Shown one piece after another: positions 41,929 to 51,029 of a DNA stretch of 64,000 bases. The notes under the pieces were generated by a model. It worked only from the letters and a program-made list of their open reading frames with translations. It did not search any database and was not told the DNA's origin. This DNA comes from Microbaculum sp051390635 (GTDB lineage Bacteria; Pseudomonadota; Alphaproteobacteria; Rhizobiales; Tepidamorphaceae). The translations under genes and the position numbers were made by a program. The stretch spans positions 186,001-250,000 of the forward strand of contig NZ_JBPODT010000004.1 in assembly GCF_051390635.1 (NCBI RefSeq). Direction: 5' to 3'. The number at the start of each line of letters is the position of its first letter. The stretch's first letter is position 1.

Positions 41929-42838
41929 CTGCAGGCATTCCGTCGGTCGTCCCATCCACGGCCGGTGCGCTCTCGCCCCGGCTGTCGTCGCCCGCACCAA
42001 CGTCGGGCTGCGCGGCGCCGATGCCAGCATCATCGACACGGCCACCATCGAGGCGCAAATCCACGATAACATTGCCGCGAAACAGCAGATGGGCACCGCG
42101 GTCGGTGATTTCCATCGACTTGGCGCGGATTTTTCCGCTCTTGGACACCGCGCGCACCGGCTCGGTGCTGACGATCGTGCCGGCGCTCATGTCGACGCGG
42201 GCGGCGTTGAGATAGGCGTAGTCGTCCTTGTCGGTCCTCACCACGATGTTGCTCGACAGCTCGAGGAGCTGGGAATCGCTGTCGAGCACGCCGTGGTCGG
42301 CGGTGACCCGGATCTTGTCGCCATCCGACTTGGTCATCGTGCCGTCGATCGATTCGAGCGTCACGACGCGCGGGTTGGTGACATCCTGCTTCGCCTTGGC
42401 GGCCGTCACCTGATAGGAGGTGCCGTTGTCGTTGAAGCCCGACAGCGACGGGTTCTGCATGGTCAGCGTCGTGCCTTCGAGGCCCACCTCGCCAAGGTCG
42501 ATATTGCCGATCTCGGTCGGCAGGCTGCGCGCGGAAATGAACATCCAGACCACGACGACAAGCGCCACCGCGGGCAGTACCAGCCGCAACACGGCGACCA
42601 CCCGGCTGTGCCGGCGGGCGGCCAGCCAGTCGGCCGGGCCCGCCGCGGCGGGCGTCCCGATACTCTGAGCCCCGATACTCTGGGCCCCGATGTTCAGGCC
42701 CCCGATGTTCAGCGTGCGGGCGCCCAGCGATTTTACGTCGATAGCCATCCGCTTCGCAGCAGTCCGTGCTCGTTTTCCGGGATGTCCTGCCCCCGGGTCA
42801 TGATCGAACATTGCGGTCAAATAGCGGCGCGCGGCCAT
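41918..42838 (-). CDS. lptC: LPS export protein LptC
   Basis: This is a 306-residue protein with one N-terminal membrane helix (VVAVLRLVLPAVALVVVVWMFI, about 80-101) and a periplasmic OstA-like jellyroll: LTMQNPSLSGFNDNGTSYQVTAAKAKQDVTNPRVVTLESIDGTM. Before the helix is an unusual cytoplasmic tail with repeats LNIGGLNIGAQSIGAQSIG encoded by 15-bp DNA repeats. After the jellyroll is an acidic, low-complexity tail. It receives LPS from LptBFG and passes it to LptA. Start codon is uncertain: 42838 (GGGGCG upstream), 42811 or 42748 are possible, the last giving 276 residues. Confidence 0.9.
   Translation of the reverse strand: MAARRYLTAMFDHDPGAGHPGKRARTAAKRMAIDVKSLGARTLNIGGLNIGAQSIGAQSIGTPAAAGPADWLAARRHSRVVAVLRLVLPAVALVVVVWMFISARSLPTEIGNIDLGEVGLEGTTLTMQNPSLSGFNDNGTSYQVTAAKAKQDVTNPRVVTLESIDGTMTKSDGDKIRVTADHGVLDSDSQLLELSSNIVVRTDKDDYAYLNAARVDMSAGTIVSTEPVRAVSKSGKIRAKSMEITDRGAHLLFRGNVIVDLRLDGGRVDDAGIGAAQPDVGAGDDSRGESAPAVDGTTDGMPADAE
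42659..42714. repeat. 15-bp coding tandem repeat in lptC, about 3.7 copies
   Basis: Units gatactctgagcccc (42659-42673), gatactctgggcccc (42674-42688) and gatgttcaggccccc (42689-42703), then a partial unit. They encode the repeated pentapeptides (IGAQS, IGGLN) of the LptC cytoplasmic tail. Confidence 0.88.
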
Positions 42839-42893
42839 CGGCGCCCCGATCCATGGCGGTTGTCGCGGTCCGTTCCCCGGCTGCCGGTCGGCG

Positions 42894-43508
42894 TCAGGAA
42901 TGCGCGAAAATATCTTCCTCGGCCCAGCCGGCGATGTCCAGCAGCGAGCGGGCGGGCAGGAAGCCGAAGCAGGCGTCGGCCAGATGCGCCCGGTTATCGC
43001 GGACGAGCAGGGCCTCCAGCCGTTGCTTCAGGAGATGCAGGTAGAGCACGTCGGAGGCGGCGTATTCGAGCTGGGCGTCGCTGAGTTCGGCCGCGCCCCA
43101 GTCCGAGCTCTGCTGCTGCTTCGACAGATCGACGCCGATCAGCTCGCGGCACAGATCCTTCAGCCCGTGCCGGTCGGTATAGGTGCGCGTCAGCCGCGAG
43201 GCGATCTTGGTGCAGAATACCGGTTCGGCGAGCACGCCGAGATTGCGCGCGATCATGCCGATGTCGAATCGGGCGTAGTGGAAGATCTTGGTGACTGAGG
43301 TGTCGGCGAGAAGCCGCTTCAGATTCGGGCAGTCGTAGGAATTGCGGTCAAGCTGGACGAGATGGGCATTGCCGTCTCCGGCCGAAAGCTGGACCAGGCA
43401 CAGACGATCGCGGTTCAGGTTGAGACCGAGCGTCTCGGTGTCGACGGCGACCGCGTTGCCGAGCGACAGGTCGGCAGGGAGATCGCCTTGGTGAAGGGTA
43501 ATCGTCAT
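42894..43508 (-). CDS. Ribonuclease D-like 3'-5' exonuclease
   Basis: This is a 204-residue DEDD-type exonuclease domain. The acidic residues are in AVAVDTETLGLN (D, E), KIFHYARFDIGMI (D) and LEYAASDVLYLHLLKQRL (Y..D). It is the short alphaproteobacterial form with no HRDC domain, so it is often named ribonuclease D family or Rnd-like rather than true RNase D. It should trim the 3' ends of structured RNAs such as tRNA. The ATG at 43508 fits the family; the frame is open upstream through the tRNA-Leu gene but only by chance. The lptC gene follows in the same direction. Confidence 0.9.
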   Translation of the reverse strand: MTITLHQGDLPADLSLGNAVAVDTETLGLNLNRDRLCLVQLSAGDGNAHLVQLDRNSYDCPNLKRLLADTSVTKIFHYARFDIGMIARNLGVLAEPVFCTKIASRLTRTYTDRHGLKDLCRELIGVDLSKQQQSSDWGAAELSDAQLEYAASDVLYLHLLKQRLEALLVRDNRAHLADACFGFLPARSLLDIAGWAEEDIFAHS

Positions 43509-43563
43509 GTCTGGCCCCCGTATCTTGTCAGGATTTGCGCCGTCGGCGCTTCGGGGGTGCGGA

Positions 43564-43650
43564 TGGTGCCCAGGAGAAGACTCGAACTTCCACGCCCTTT
43601 CGGGCACTAGCACCTGAAGCTAGCGCGTCTACCAATTCCGCCACCTGGGC
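43564..43650 (-). tRNA. tRNA-Leu (anticodon CAG)
   Basis: This is an 87-nt tRNA on the minus strand with encoded CCA. The acceptor GCCCAGG pairs with CCTGGGC. The anticodon stem CTAGC/GCTAG encloses TTCAGGT, so the anticodon is CAG. A long variable arm (TGCCCGAAAGGGCG) confirms the class II structure of tRNA-Leu. The T-loop is TTCGAGT. Confidence 0.97.
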
Positions 43651-43708
43651 ACGTGGCGAGACAGTTATTTACCGTCCGCCTGATTGTCAATGGACTAGGA
43701 ACGACCCG

Positions 43709-44134
43709 TCAGGTTTCTTCGTCGTCCTCGAGATCGCTGTCGATGAGACCGCTGACATCGCCGCCCTCGTCCTCCTCGTCGTCGAGGAATTCGTCCTCGT
43801 CTTCGGAGATATCCTCGTCGTCCTCGATCTCGGGAATATCGTCGACGCTATCGTCGTCGGTCTCGACGCGGCCGGTGTCCTCTTCCTCGGCGTCGACATC
43901 CTCCAGCGCGACGAGCGACTCATCGGCCTCATCGGACTCGACTTCCTTGGTCTCCTTGGGCGGCTTGGCGGCCGGCTTGGCCGCGGCCGGCTTCGCCTTC
44001 ACCGGCGCAGCGACGACCTCGAGTAGGAGTTGGGTTCCGCACTTGGGGCAGACGATCGGGTCGCGGCCGAGATCGTAGAAGCGCGTGCCGCAGTCGCCGC
44101 AAATACGTTTGATGCCGAGCTCGGGTTTGGCCAT
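43709..44134 (-). CDS. TIGR02300 family acidic zinc-ribbon protein
   Basis: This is a 141-residue protein of the alphaproteobacterial TIGR02300 (FYDLN acid) family. The N-terminus is a zinc ribbon with two CxxC pairs (RICGDCGTRFYDLGRDPIVCPKCGT). The motif reads FYDLG here rather than FYDLN. An Ala/Lys/Pro-rich linker (about 45-65) leads to a very acidic Asp/Glu tail (about 65-141). Function is unknown; the tail resembles those of nucleic-acid mimics or RNA polymerase-binding proteins. It lies beside tRNA-Leu and divergently 244 bp from aroA, the usual position in this group of bacteria. Confidence 0.92.
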   Translation of the reverse strand: MAKPELGIKRICGDCGTRFYDLGRDPIVCPKCGTQLLLEVVAAPVKAKPAAAKPAAKPPKETKEVESDEADESLVALEDVDAEEEDTGRVETDDDSVDDIPEIEDDEDISEDEDEFLDDEEDEGGDVSGLIDSDLEDDEET

Positions 44135-44378
44135 CGCTCTAAAAACCTGTGTTGAAGCCTGTTGGTCTCGTATCGGGCCGGACCGCCCCGACCGCTGAAA
44201 CGGCGCCTCCCATAGACGGAAAGCCGGAACCCTGTCAAAGGCAAATCCGGCCTCTTGTCCACCCCCCAAATCCGGCCGGCCGGGATGACGGCGGTCCGGC
44301 CCTGTGCTAGGAGGCCGGCGAGCCGGCGGTCGCCCGCCGCAGCCGCAGCCGCGAAAGCCCGTCGAAAAGCCGTTGCAG

Positions 44379-45803
44379 ATGACCACCGAACCTGCCTCCC
44401 CAGATACCGCCGACGTTACCGCCGACCCACGTCTTGGCGCTCGTGCCTCGGGGCCGCTGACCGGGACCGTCAGGTTGCCCGGCGACAAGTCGATCTCCCA
44501 CCGCGCCCTGCTTTTCGGGGCTCTGGCGGAAGGCCGCACCACGATACGCGGACTGCTCGAAGGACACGACGTGATCGCCACGGCGGACGCCATGCGCGCG
44601 TTCGGCGCCCGTGTGGAGCGCCATGTGGACAGTGCAGGAGAGGCCATCTGGACCGTCGACGGCGTCGGCGTCGGCGCGCTGACCGAACCGTCGGAAACGC
44701 TCGATTTCGGCAATTCCGGCACCGGCGCGCGGCTGGTGCTCGGCATCGTCGCCGGCCACGGTATCGCGGTGCGCTTCGACGGCGACGCCTCGCTGAGGAA
44801 GCGGCCGATGGGACGGGTGCTGGCGCCGCTCGACCTGATGGGCGCGCGCGTATGCGATTCGGCCGATGACCGCCTGCCGCTGACGCTGCGGGGCACGCGC
44901 GACCCGATCCCGATCGAATACCGGCTGCCGGTCCCCTCCGCCCAGGTGAAGTCCGCGGTGCTGCTCGCGGGCCTCAATTCACCGGGCCTCACCACGGTGA
45001 TCGAGCCGGAACCGACCCGCGACCACACCGAACGCATGCTCGTCCATTTCGGCGCCAGACTGGATATCAGCCAGGACCCCGACGGAGCACGGCGCATCGT
45101 GCTTCACGGCCGGCCGCGGCTTGCGGGCCAGGCGGTCACAGTGCCGGGCGACCCCTCCTCCGCCGCCTTCCCGCTGGTTGCCGGCCTGATCGTGCCGGGC
45201 TCGCGCGTCACCATCGGCGGCGTGATGGTCAACCCGTCGCGCGCCGGCCTGATCACCACGCTTCAGGAGATGGGCGCGAAGCTGACGCTCGCCAACGAAC
45301 GCGAGGACGGAGGCGAGCCGGTCGCCGACGTGACGGTCGAGGCGGGGCCGCTCAAGGGCGTCGAGGTGCCGGCGGAGCGCGCGCCCTCGATGATCGACGA
45401 ATATCCGGCGCTCGCCGTCGCGGCCGCCTTCGCGCAGGGCACCACGGTCATGCGCGGCCTGTCGGAGCTCAAGGTCAAGGAATCCGACCGCCTCGCCGCC
45501 GTCGCCGCCGGACTGGCCGTCAACGGCGTCGACGTGCGCGTCGACGGCGACGACCTGATCGTCGTGGGCGGGTCCGGCAGGGTCGCGGGCGGCGGCACCG
45601 TCGAGACCCACATGGACCATCGCATCGCCATGTCGTTCCTCGTCATGGGGCTGGCCAGCGAAACGCCGGTGCTGGTCGACGACGGCGCCATGATCGCAAC
45701 CAGCTTTCCCGATTTCGTGCCGCTGATGCGGGGCCTGGGCGCCGATCTCGGCCCTGTTTCGGATTGGCCCGATACAGCCCCTGCCGGGGAGCCGGGCGCG
45801 TGA
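44379..45803 (+). CDS. aroA: 3-Phosphoshikimate 1-carboxyvinyltransferase (EPSP synthase)
   Basis: This is a 474-residue EPSP synthase. Substrate-binding motifs are GTVRLPGDKSISHRALLFGALAEG, LDFGNSGTGARLVLG, PVPSAQVKSAVLLAGL, the catalytic Asp in SMIDEYPALAVAAAF and ELKVKESDRLAA. It joins shikimate-3-phosphate and phosphoenolpyruvate. The sequence is of the class II type, but at the position where the tolerant CP4 enzyme has Ala (NAATG) this one has Gly (NSGTG), so ordinary glyphosate sensitivity is expected. The ATG at 44379 is chosen over the open frame to 44304. The stop overlaps the cmk GTG (GTGA). Confidence 0.95.
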   Translation: MTTEPASPDTADVTADPRLGARASGPLTGTVRLPGDKSISHRALLFGALAEGRTTIRGLLEGHDVIATADAMRAFGARVERHVDSAGEAIWTVDGVGVGALTEPSETLDFGNSGTGARLVLGIVAGHGIAVRFDGDASLRKRPMGRVLAPLDLMGARVCDSADDRLPLTLRGTRDPIPIEYRLPVPSAQVKSAVLLAGLNSPGLTTVIEPEPTRDHTERMLVHFGARLDISQDPDGARRIVLHGRPRLAGQAVTVPGDPSSAAFPLVAGLIVPGSRVTIGGVMVNPSRAGLITTLQEMGAKLTLANEREDGGEPVADVTVEAGPLKGVEVPAERAPSMIDEYPALAVAAAFAQGTTVMRGLSELKVKESDRLAAVAAGLAVNGVDVRVDGDDLIVVGGSGRVAGGGTVETHMDHRIAMSFLVMGLASETPVLVDDGAMIATSFPDFVPLMRGLGADLGPVSDWPDTAPAGEPGA

Positions 45804-46420
45804 TCATCGCCATCGACGGCCCCGCCGCCTCGGGCAAGGGCACGCTTGCCCGGCGGCTCGCGGTCCGTTACGGCCTGCGCCATCTCGATACCGGCATGCT
45901 CTACCGGGCGGTGGCGCGGGCCGTCATCGACGCCGGCGCGGACGTTGCCGACCCCGCCGCGCGGCTTGCCGCGGCCAGGGCGCTCGATGCCGCCCAGCTC
46001 AGGGACGCGGCATCCCTGCGCGAACCCGGCATGGGCGAGGCGGCCTCCATCGTCGCCGCCGATCCGGCGGTGCGCGCCGAGATCCTGGCGTTTCAGCGCG
46101 ACTTCGCGAACCGGCCGCCCGGCGCCGTGCTCGACGGCCGCGACATCGGCTCGGTCGTCTGTCCGAACGCCGACGCGAAGATCTTCGTCACCGCCGCGCC
46201 GGAAGCGCGCGCCGAGCGCCGCTGGAGGGAACTGGCCGGCAACGGCGCGGAAATTTCCTACGAGCAGGTGCTCGACGACATCCGCCGTCGGGACGCCCGG
46301 GACACCTCCCGCGCGGTGGCGCCGCTGCGGCCCGCCGACGACGCGCACTTGCTCGATACCACCGACTTGGATATAGAAGCCGCGTTCCGGGCGGCTGTGG
46401 ACTTGATAAGCGGTTCGTGA
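45800..46420 (+). CDS. cmk: Cytidylate kinase
   Basis: This is a 206-residue (d)CMP kinase. The P-loop is IAIDGPAASGKGTLARRLA at the very N-terminus, followed by LRHLDTGMLYRAVARA, DGRDIGSVVCPNADAKIFVTA and the lid region RRRDARDTSRAVAPL. It phosphorylates CMP and dCMP with ATP. The start is a GTG overlapping the aroA stop by 3 bases, so aroA and cmk are coupled. rpsA follows after a 243-bp gap that probably has its own promoter; the order aroA-cmk-rpsA is conserved across Proteobacteria. Confidence 0.95.
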   Translation: MIIAIDGPAASGKGTLARRLAVRYGLRHLDTGMLYRAVARAVIDAGADVADPAARLAAARALDAAQLRDAASLREPGMGEAASIVAADPAVRAEILAFQRDFANRPPGAVLDGRDIGSVVCPNADAKIFVTAAPEARAERRWRELAGNGAEISYEQVLDDIRRRDARDTSRAVAPLRPADDAHLLDTTDLDIEAAFRAAVDLISGS

Positions 46421-46663
46421 GCGGCAATATGAGGGTGCGTGAGCGAACGCGCCCTCTGAACGCGTTTCCGGCGTAGCGGTTTGTTTACGGCTGCTCCGGA
46501 TATCGGTTCGCCCGCACCCCCGGAAGACAGGTTCATCGCTCTGCCGTGAATCCGGTCCGACGCGCCAAAGGCGCAGCGGGCGGATCGGCGGGGCGCCCGA
46601 AACATTTGTCGTGCTTCAACCGGTACGGTCGGTGGTCGCGCGAACAGGAACAGGAAAAACACC

Positions 46664-48460
46664 GTGGCCACAGCCAGTATGGAAAAAACCCCCACCCGCG
46701 AAGATTTCGCCGCTCTCCTTGAAGAGAGCTTTACCCAGAACACCCTCGAAGAAGGTTCCGTCGTCAAGGGAACCGTCGTCGCCATCGAGAAGGACATGGC
46801 CGTCATCGACGTCGGCCTGAAGACCGAAGGCCGCGTGGCGTTGCGCGAGTTCGGCCTGCAGGGCCGCGAGCCGACCATCGGGGTCGGCGACGAGGTCGAG
46901 GTCTATCTCGAGCGCGTCGAGAACGCGCTCGGCGAGGCGGTGATCAGCCGCGACAAGGCGCGGCGCGAGGAGAGCTGGGAGAAGCTCGAGAAGGCGTTCG
47001 CGGCGAACGAGAAGGTCGAGGGCATCATCTTCAACTCGGTCAAGGGCGGCTTCACCGTCGATCTCGACGGCGCCGTGGCCTTCCTGCCGCGCAGCCAGGT
47101 CGACATCCGCCCGGTGCGCGACGTCGGCCCGCTGATGAACACGCCGCAGCCGTTCCAGATCCTGAAGATGGACCGCCGCCGCGGCAACATCGTCGTCTCG
47201 CGGCGCACCGTGCTGGAAGAGACCCGGGCCGAGCAGCGTTCGGAGCTGGTGCAGAGCCTCGAGGAAGGTCAGGTCATCGAGGGCGTCGTCAAGAACATCA
47301 CCGACTATGGCGCGTTCGTGGACCTCGGCGGCATCGACGGCCTGCTGCACGTCACCGACATCGCCTGGCGGCGCATCAACCATCCCACCGAGGTCCTGGC
47401 CGTGGGCCAGACCGTCAAGGTGCGGATCATCAAGATCAACCACGAGACCCAGCGCATCAGCCTCGGCATGAAGCAGCTGGAAGCCGATCCGTGGGAGGGC
47501 GTGGAAGCCAAGTACCCGGTCGACGTGCGCTTCAAGGGCCGCGTCACCAACATCACCGACTACGGCGCCTTCGTGGAGCTGGAGCCGGGGGTCGAGGGCC
47601 TCATCCACGTCTCCGAGATGAGCTGGACCAAGAAGAACGTCCATCCGGGCAAGATCGTCTCCACCTCCCAGGAGGTCGAGGTGCAGGTGCTCGAGGTCGA
47701 TCCGGTCAAGCGGCGCATCTCGCTCGGTCTCAAGCAGTGCATGGACAATCCGTGGGACAGCTTCGCCGAGCGGTTCCCGATCGGCTCCGTCATCGAGGGC
47801 GAGGTCAAGAACAAGACCGAGTTCGGCCTGTTCATCGGCCTGGAAGGCGACGTGGACGGCATGGTCCATCTCTCCGACCTCGACTGGAACCGGCCCGGCG
47901 AGCAGGTCATCGAAGAGTTCAATCGCGGTGACGTGGTCAAGGCGCAGGTTCTCGACATCGACGTCGACAAGGAGCGCATCTCGCTCGGCATCAAGCAGCT
48001 CGAAGGCGATCCGTTCGCGACCGCCGAGGCGTCCGAACTGCGCAAGGGCGGCGTGGTCACCTGCGAGATCACCGACGTCAAGGACAACGGCCTGGAAGTG
48101 AAGATCGCCGGCACCGACCTGACGGCCTTCATCCGCCGGTCGGACCTGGCCCGCGACCGCTCCGAGCAGCGGCCCGAGCGCTTCGCCGTCGGCGAGAAGG
48201 TGGACGCCCGCGTCACCCAGTTCGACCGCAAGACCCGCAAGGTCTCGGTGTCGATCAAGGCGCTGGAGATCGCCGAGGAGAAGGAGGCGGTCGCCCAGTA
48301 CGGTTCGACCGACTCGGGTGCTTCGCTCGGCGACATCCTCGGCGCGGCGCTGAGCCGTGCCCAGGCTGGCGAGGCCGAGGAGCCGGCGGACGACAAGAAG
48401 GTCGAGGCCGAGGCCGAAGACGCGGCCGAGGAACCGACCGCCGAAAAAGACGAGAAGTAA
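46664..48460 (+). CDS. rpsA: 30S ribosomal protein S1
   Basis: This is a 598-residue protein with six S1 (OB-fold) repeats, recognisable by repeated GxVxxxxxxGxFVxL, for example GVVKNITDYGAFVDLGGIDGLLHVTDIAW and GRVTNITDYGAFVELEPGVEGLIHVSEMSW. The C-terminal 60 residues are an acidic Glu/Ala-rich tail, longer than in E. coli. It brings mRNA to the 30S subunit. The start is a GTG at 46664 with AGGA(AAA) upstream; an in-frame ATG at 46679 lacks a ribosome binding site. A perfect 14-bp hairpin follows the stop codon. Confidence 0.96.
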   Translation: MATASMEKTPTREDFAALLEESFTQNTLEEGSVVKGTVVAIEKDMAVIDVGLKTEGRVALREFGLQGREPTIGVGDEVEVYLERVENALGEAVISRDKARREESWEKLEKAFAANEKVEGIIFNSVKGGFTVDLDGAVAFLPRSQVDIRPVRDVGPLMNTPQPFQILKMDRRRGNIVVSRRTVLEETRAEQRSELVQSLEEGQVIEGVVKNITDYGAFVDLGGIDGLLHVTDIAWRRINHPTEVLAVGQTVKVRIIKINHETQRISLGMKQLEADPWEGVEAKYPVDVRFKGRVTNITDYGAFVELEPGVEGLIHVSEMSWTKKNVHPGKIVSTSQEVEVQVLEVDPVKRRISLGLKQCMDNPWDSFAERFPIGSVIEGEVKNKTEFGLFIGLEGDVDGMVHLSDLDWNRPGEQVIEEFNRGDVVKAQVLDIDVDKERISLGIKQLEGDPFATAEASELRKGGVVTCEITDVKDNGLEVKIAGTDLTAFIRRSDLARDRSEQRPERFAVGEKVDARVTQFDRKTRKVSVSIKALEIAEEKEAVAQYGSTDSGASLGDILGAALSRAQAGEAEEPADDKKVEAEAEDAAEEPTAEKDEK

Positions 48461-48470
48461 GACCAGTCAG

Positions 48471-48502
48471 GCCCGACCGCGGCGTTCGCGCCGCGGTCGG
48501 GC
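48471..48502 (+). terminator. Perfect 14-bp hairpin with TTCG loop after rpsA
   Basis: GCCCGACCGCGGCG and CGCCGCGGTCGGGC enclose TTCG (48471-48502), 10 bp after the rpsA stop. No T-tract follows; instead the sppA ribosome binding site (acaggagg) begins within 2 bases. It could terminate partially or protect the rpsA mRNA 3' end. Confidence 0.75.
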
Positions 48503-48520
48503 ACAGGAGGCCGCGAGGCG

Positions 48521-49492
48521 ATGCCGCTTGACGCCGATCAGATCGTCGACCGCCGCCGTTTGCGGCGCAAGCTGTCCTTCTGGCGCGTCGCCGCCTTCCT
48601 CCTAGCCGCCATCGCCATCCTTGGCGCCGCGGCAGCCCTCATGCCCGAAAGCCCGTTCGCACCGCGCCAGGCCCATGTCGCCCGGGTGGCGCTTACCGGC
48701 ATCATCGTCGAAGACCGCGATCGCCAGGAAATGCTGGACAAGATCGCCAAGACGCGATCGGCCAAGGCCCTCATCCTGATGATCGACAGCCCCGGCGGCA
48801 CCACCGCCGGCTCCGAGGCGCTGTTCGAGGCGATCCGCAGGGTCGCAGAGAAAAAGCCCGTCGTCGCGCAGATCGGCACCGTGGCGGCCTCGGGCGGATA
48901 TGCCGCGGCGATCGCCGCCGATCATATCGTCGCCCGCCGCACCTCGATCACCGGCTCGATCGGCGTCCTGTTCCAGTGGGCGGACGTCTCCAAGCTGCTC
49001 GGCGACATCGGCGTCAGCGTCGACACCGTCAAGAGCGGCGCGCTGAAGGCCGAGCCGAACCCGTTCGAGCCGACCAGCGATGAGGCCAAGGCGGCCGTGC
49101 GGTCGCTGGTGATGGATTCCTACGACTGGTTCGTCGGCATCGTCGCCGACCGCCGCAACCTCGATCCCGCCGAGGCACGGCGCATTTCCGACGGACGCAT
49201 CTATTCGGGCGGCCAGGCGCTGAAGCTCAACCTGATCGACGCGATCGGCGGCGAGGAAGCCGCCCGCGACTGGCTGGCCTCCGAGCACAATGTCAGCCGC
49301 GGGCTCAAGATCCGCAACTGGACGACCGACGACGGTCTCGGCGGCGTTGGCTTCGCCGATACCGCCTCCGCGCTGGCGCGGGCGGCGGGCTGGGACACGC
49401 TCGCCACGCTGATCGATCGGGGCGCCCGGGCGAGCGGCGCCAGCCTTGACGGGCTGGTATCGCTCTGGCAACCTCAAGACCTTGAAAAATAA
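48521..49492 (+). CDS. sppA: Signal peptide peptidase SppA
   Basis: This is a 323-residue S49 peptidase of the short (single-domain) form. One N-terminal helix (VAAFLLAAIAILGAAAALM) anchors it. The first region is IDSPGGTTAGSEALFEAIRR. The nucleophile Ser is in VAASGGYAAAIAADHI, and the general-base Lys is likely in VKSGALKAEPNPFEP. It degrades leftover signal peptides in the cytoplasmic membrane. The order rpsA-sppA-ihfB is conserved in Rhizobiales. Ribosome binding site AGGAGG precedes the ATG. ihfB starts 18 bp downstream. Confidence 0.94.
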   Translation: MPLDADQIVDRRRLRRKLSFWRVAAFLLAAIAILGAAAALMPESPFAPRQAHVARVALTGIIVEDRDRQEMLDKIAKTRSAKALILMIDSPGGTTAGSEALFEAIRRVAEKKPVVAQIGTVAASGGYAAAIAADHIVARRTSITGSIGVLFQWADVSKLLGDIGVSVDTVKSGALKAEPNPFEPTSDEAKAAVRSLVMDSYDWFVGIVADRRNLDPAEARRISDGRIYSGGQALKLNLIDAIGGEEAARDWLASEHNVSRGLKIRNWTTDDGLGGVGFADTASALARAAGWDTLATLIDRGARASGASLDGLVSLWQPQDLEK

Positions 49493-49510
49493 AGAGTTCA
49501 GGGGGCTATC

Positions 49511-49798
49511 ATGATCAAGTCGGAACTGGTGCAACGGATTGCCCAGGCCAATCCGCACCTCTATCAGCGCCATGTCGAATTGATCGTGAACACGATCCTC
49601 GAAGAGATCACCCAGGCGCTCGCGCGCGGCGACCGCGTCGAGTTGCGCGGCTTCGGCGCCTTCTCGGTCAAGAACCGGCCCGCACGCACCGGCCGCAACC
49701 CGCGCACCGGCGCCAAGGTCGCCGTCGAGCAGAAGTTCGTGCCGTTCTTCAAGACCGGCAAGGAAATGCGCGAGCGGCTCAACACCGAAAAATCGTAA
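49511..49798 (+). CDS. ihfB: Integration host factor subunit beta
   Basis: This is a 95-residue HU/IHF family protein. MIKSELVQRIAQANPHLYQRHVELIVNTILEEITQAL forms the dimerisation helices. VELRGFGAFSVKNRPARTGRNPRTGAKVAV contains the beta arm with the intercalating Pro. It pairs with IHF-alpha, encoded elsewhere, to bend DNA at specific sites in promoters and recombination complexes. Ribosome binding site cagggggctatc is only fair. It is placed between sppA and a LapA-like gene in a probable operon. Confidence 0.95.
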   Translation: MIKSELVQRIAQANPHLYQRHVELIVNTILEEITQALARGDRVELRGFGAFSVKNRPARTGRNPRTGAKVAVEQKFVPFFKTGKEMRERLNTEKS

Positions 49799-49825
49799 CG
49801 GCACGACACCAGTAGCGAACGCCCC

Positions 49826-50191
49826 ATGCTCCGCCGCATCATCCAGGTCCTCGTCATTGTGCCGCTGGCGGTCGTGATCGTCGTCTTCTCCGTCGCCAAT
49901 CGCCATTCGGTGACGATATCGCTGGATCCCTTCGGCGGCGCCGAGCCAGCATTGTCGCTGTCGCTGCCCCTGTTCCTGATCGTTCTCGGCACCCTGTTCA
50001 TCGGCGTCGTCGTCGGTGGCGTGGCGGCCTGGATGAGCCAGGGCAAGTGGCGCCAGCGCGCGCGCCTGTCGCGCGAGGAGGCGGCGCGATGGCGCAACCG
50101 CGCCGACGAGGCCGCCCGCACGGAGGCCGCCCGCACACAGGCAGACGCCTCGGGAGCGCCGCGCCTGCCCGCGCTGAAGCGCAGCGCCTGA
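49826..50191 (+). CDS. LapA family membrane protein (DUF1049)
   Basis: This is a 121-residue protein with two N-terminal helices (IIQVLVIVPLAVVIVVFSVAN and LSLPLFLIVLGTLFIGVVVGGVAAWM) joined by a short loop, the LapA/YciS (DUF1049) layout. An Arg/Ala-rich cytoplasmic tail that could form a coiled coil (about 72-112) follows. In E. coli, LapA works with LapB in regulating LPS synthesis; a lapB gene is not in the window. It follows ihfB by 27 bp. A small hairpin (GACCCC...GGGGTC, about 50196-50213) follows the stop codon. Confidence 0.88.
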   Translation: MLRRIIQVLVIVPLAVVIVVFSVANRHSVTISLDPFGGAEPALSLSLPLFLIVLGTLFIGVVVGGVAAWMSQGKWRQRARLSREEAARWRNRADEAARTEAARTQADASGAPRLPALKRSA

Positions 50192-50352
50192 CCCGGACCC
50201 CGCGCGGGGGTCACCGCCCCTCGGGACTTCTACCGACCCTTCGGGGTTTCACAGACAACGCAATCACAACAGGTCCGGTCGCAAGCGACATGGACTTTCG
50301 CCGCAATTTCATGGCACCTATCGCCGCCACGGACAGACAGGGTTTTCGGCAC

Positions 50353-51029
50353 GTGCATGTGGACGTCAAAATCTGCGGACTGACGGATGAAACGGCCGTC
50401 GCGGCGGTGCGCAACGCGGGCGCCGAGTACGCCGGTTTCGTCTTCTTTCCGCCGAGCCCGCGGCATCTGAGCGCCGCGCGCGCCGCCGCGCTGGCCGCGC
50501 CCCTGCGCGGCCGCGCCACCGTGGTCGCGCTCACCGTGGACGCCGACGATCAGGCCTTCGACGACATCTTCGACACGTTCGGGCCGGACATGCTGCAGCT
50601 GCACGGCCAGGAGAGCCCGGAGCGGATCGCGGCGCTAAAGCGCCGCTACACGGTGCCGGTGATGAAGATGATCCCGGTCCGCGAAGCCCGCGACCTCGGC
50701 GCGGCGGAGGCCTATCTCGCGGTCGCCGACCGGATTCTCTTCGACGCCAAGGCGCCGGCGGACGCGACGCGGCCCGGCGGCCTCGGCCTGAGCTTCGACT
50801 GGCAGCTGCTCGCCGGCCTTGACCTGCCGGTCCCGTTCATGCTGTCGGGAGGGCTGGATCCGGATGTCGTCGGCGAGGCGATCCGCATCGCCCGGCCCGA
50901 CGCGGTCGACGTCTCTTCGGGCGTCGAGACCGCTCCCGGCGTCAAGGACCCGTCCGCGATCGCCCGTTTCGTCAAGGCCGTGCGCGCCGCCGAAGCCGCA
51001 CGCGATCGCTCAATGGAAAGGATACCGTC

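Noticed and set aside
44304..44378. Longer N-terminus for aroA
   Set aside because: The 25 extra residues are Arg/Pro/Gln-rich with no similarity to EPSP synthases; the ATG at 44379 fits better.
50047..50352. N-terminal extension of trpF overlapping the LapA-like gene
   Set aside because: The frame is open, but the translation is Arg/Pro-rich and lies largely over the coding region of the preceding gene; TrpF proteins begin about five residues before KICG.
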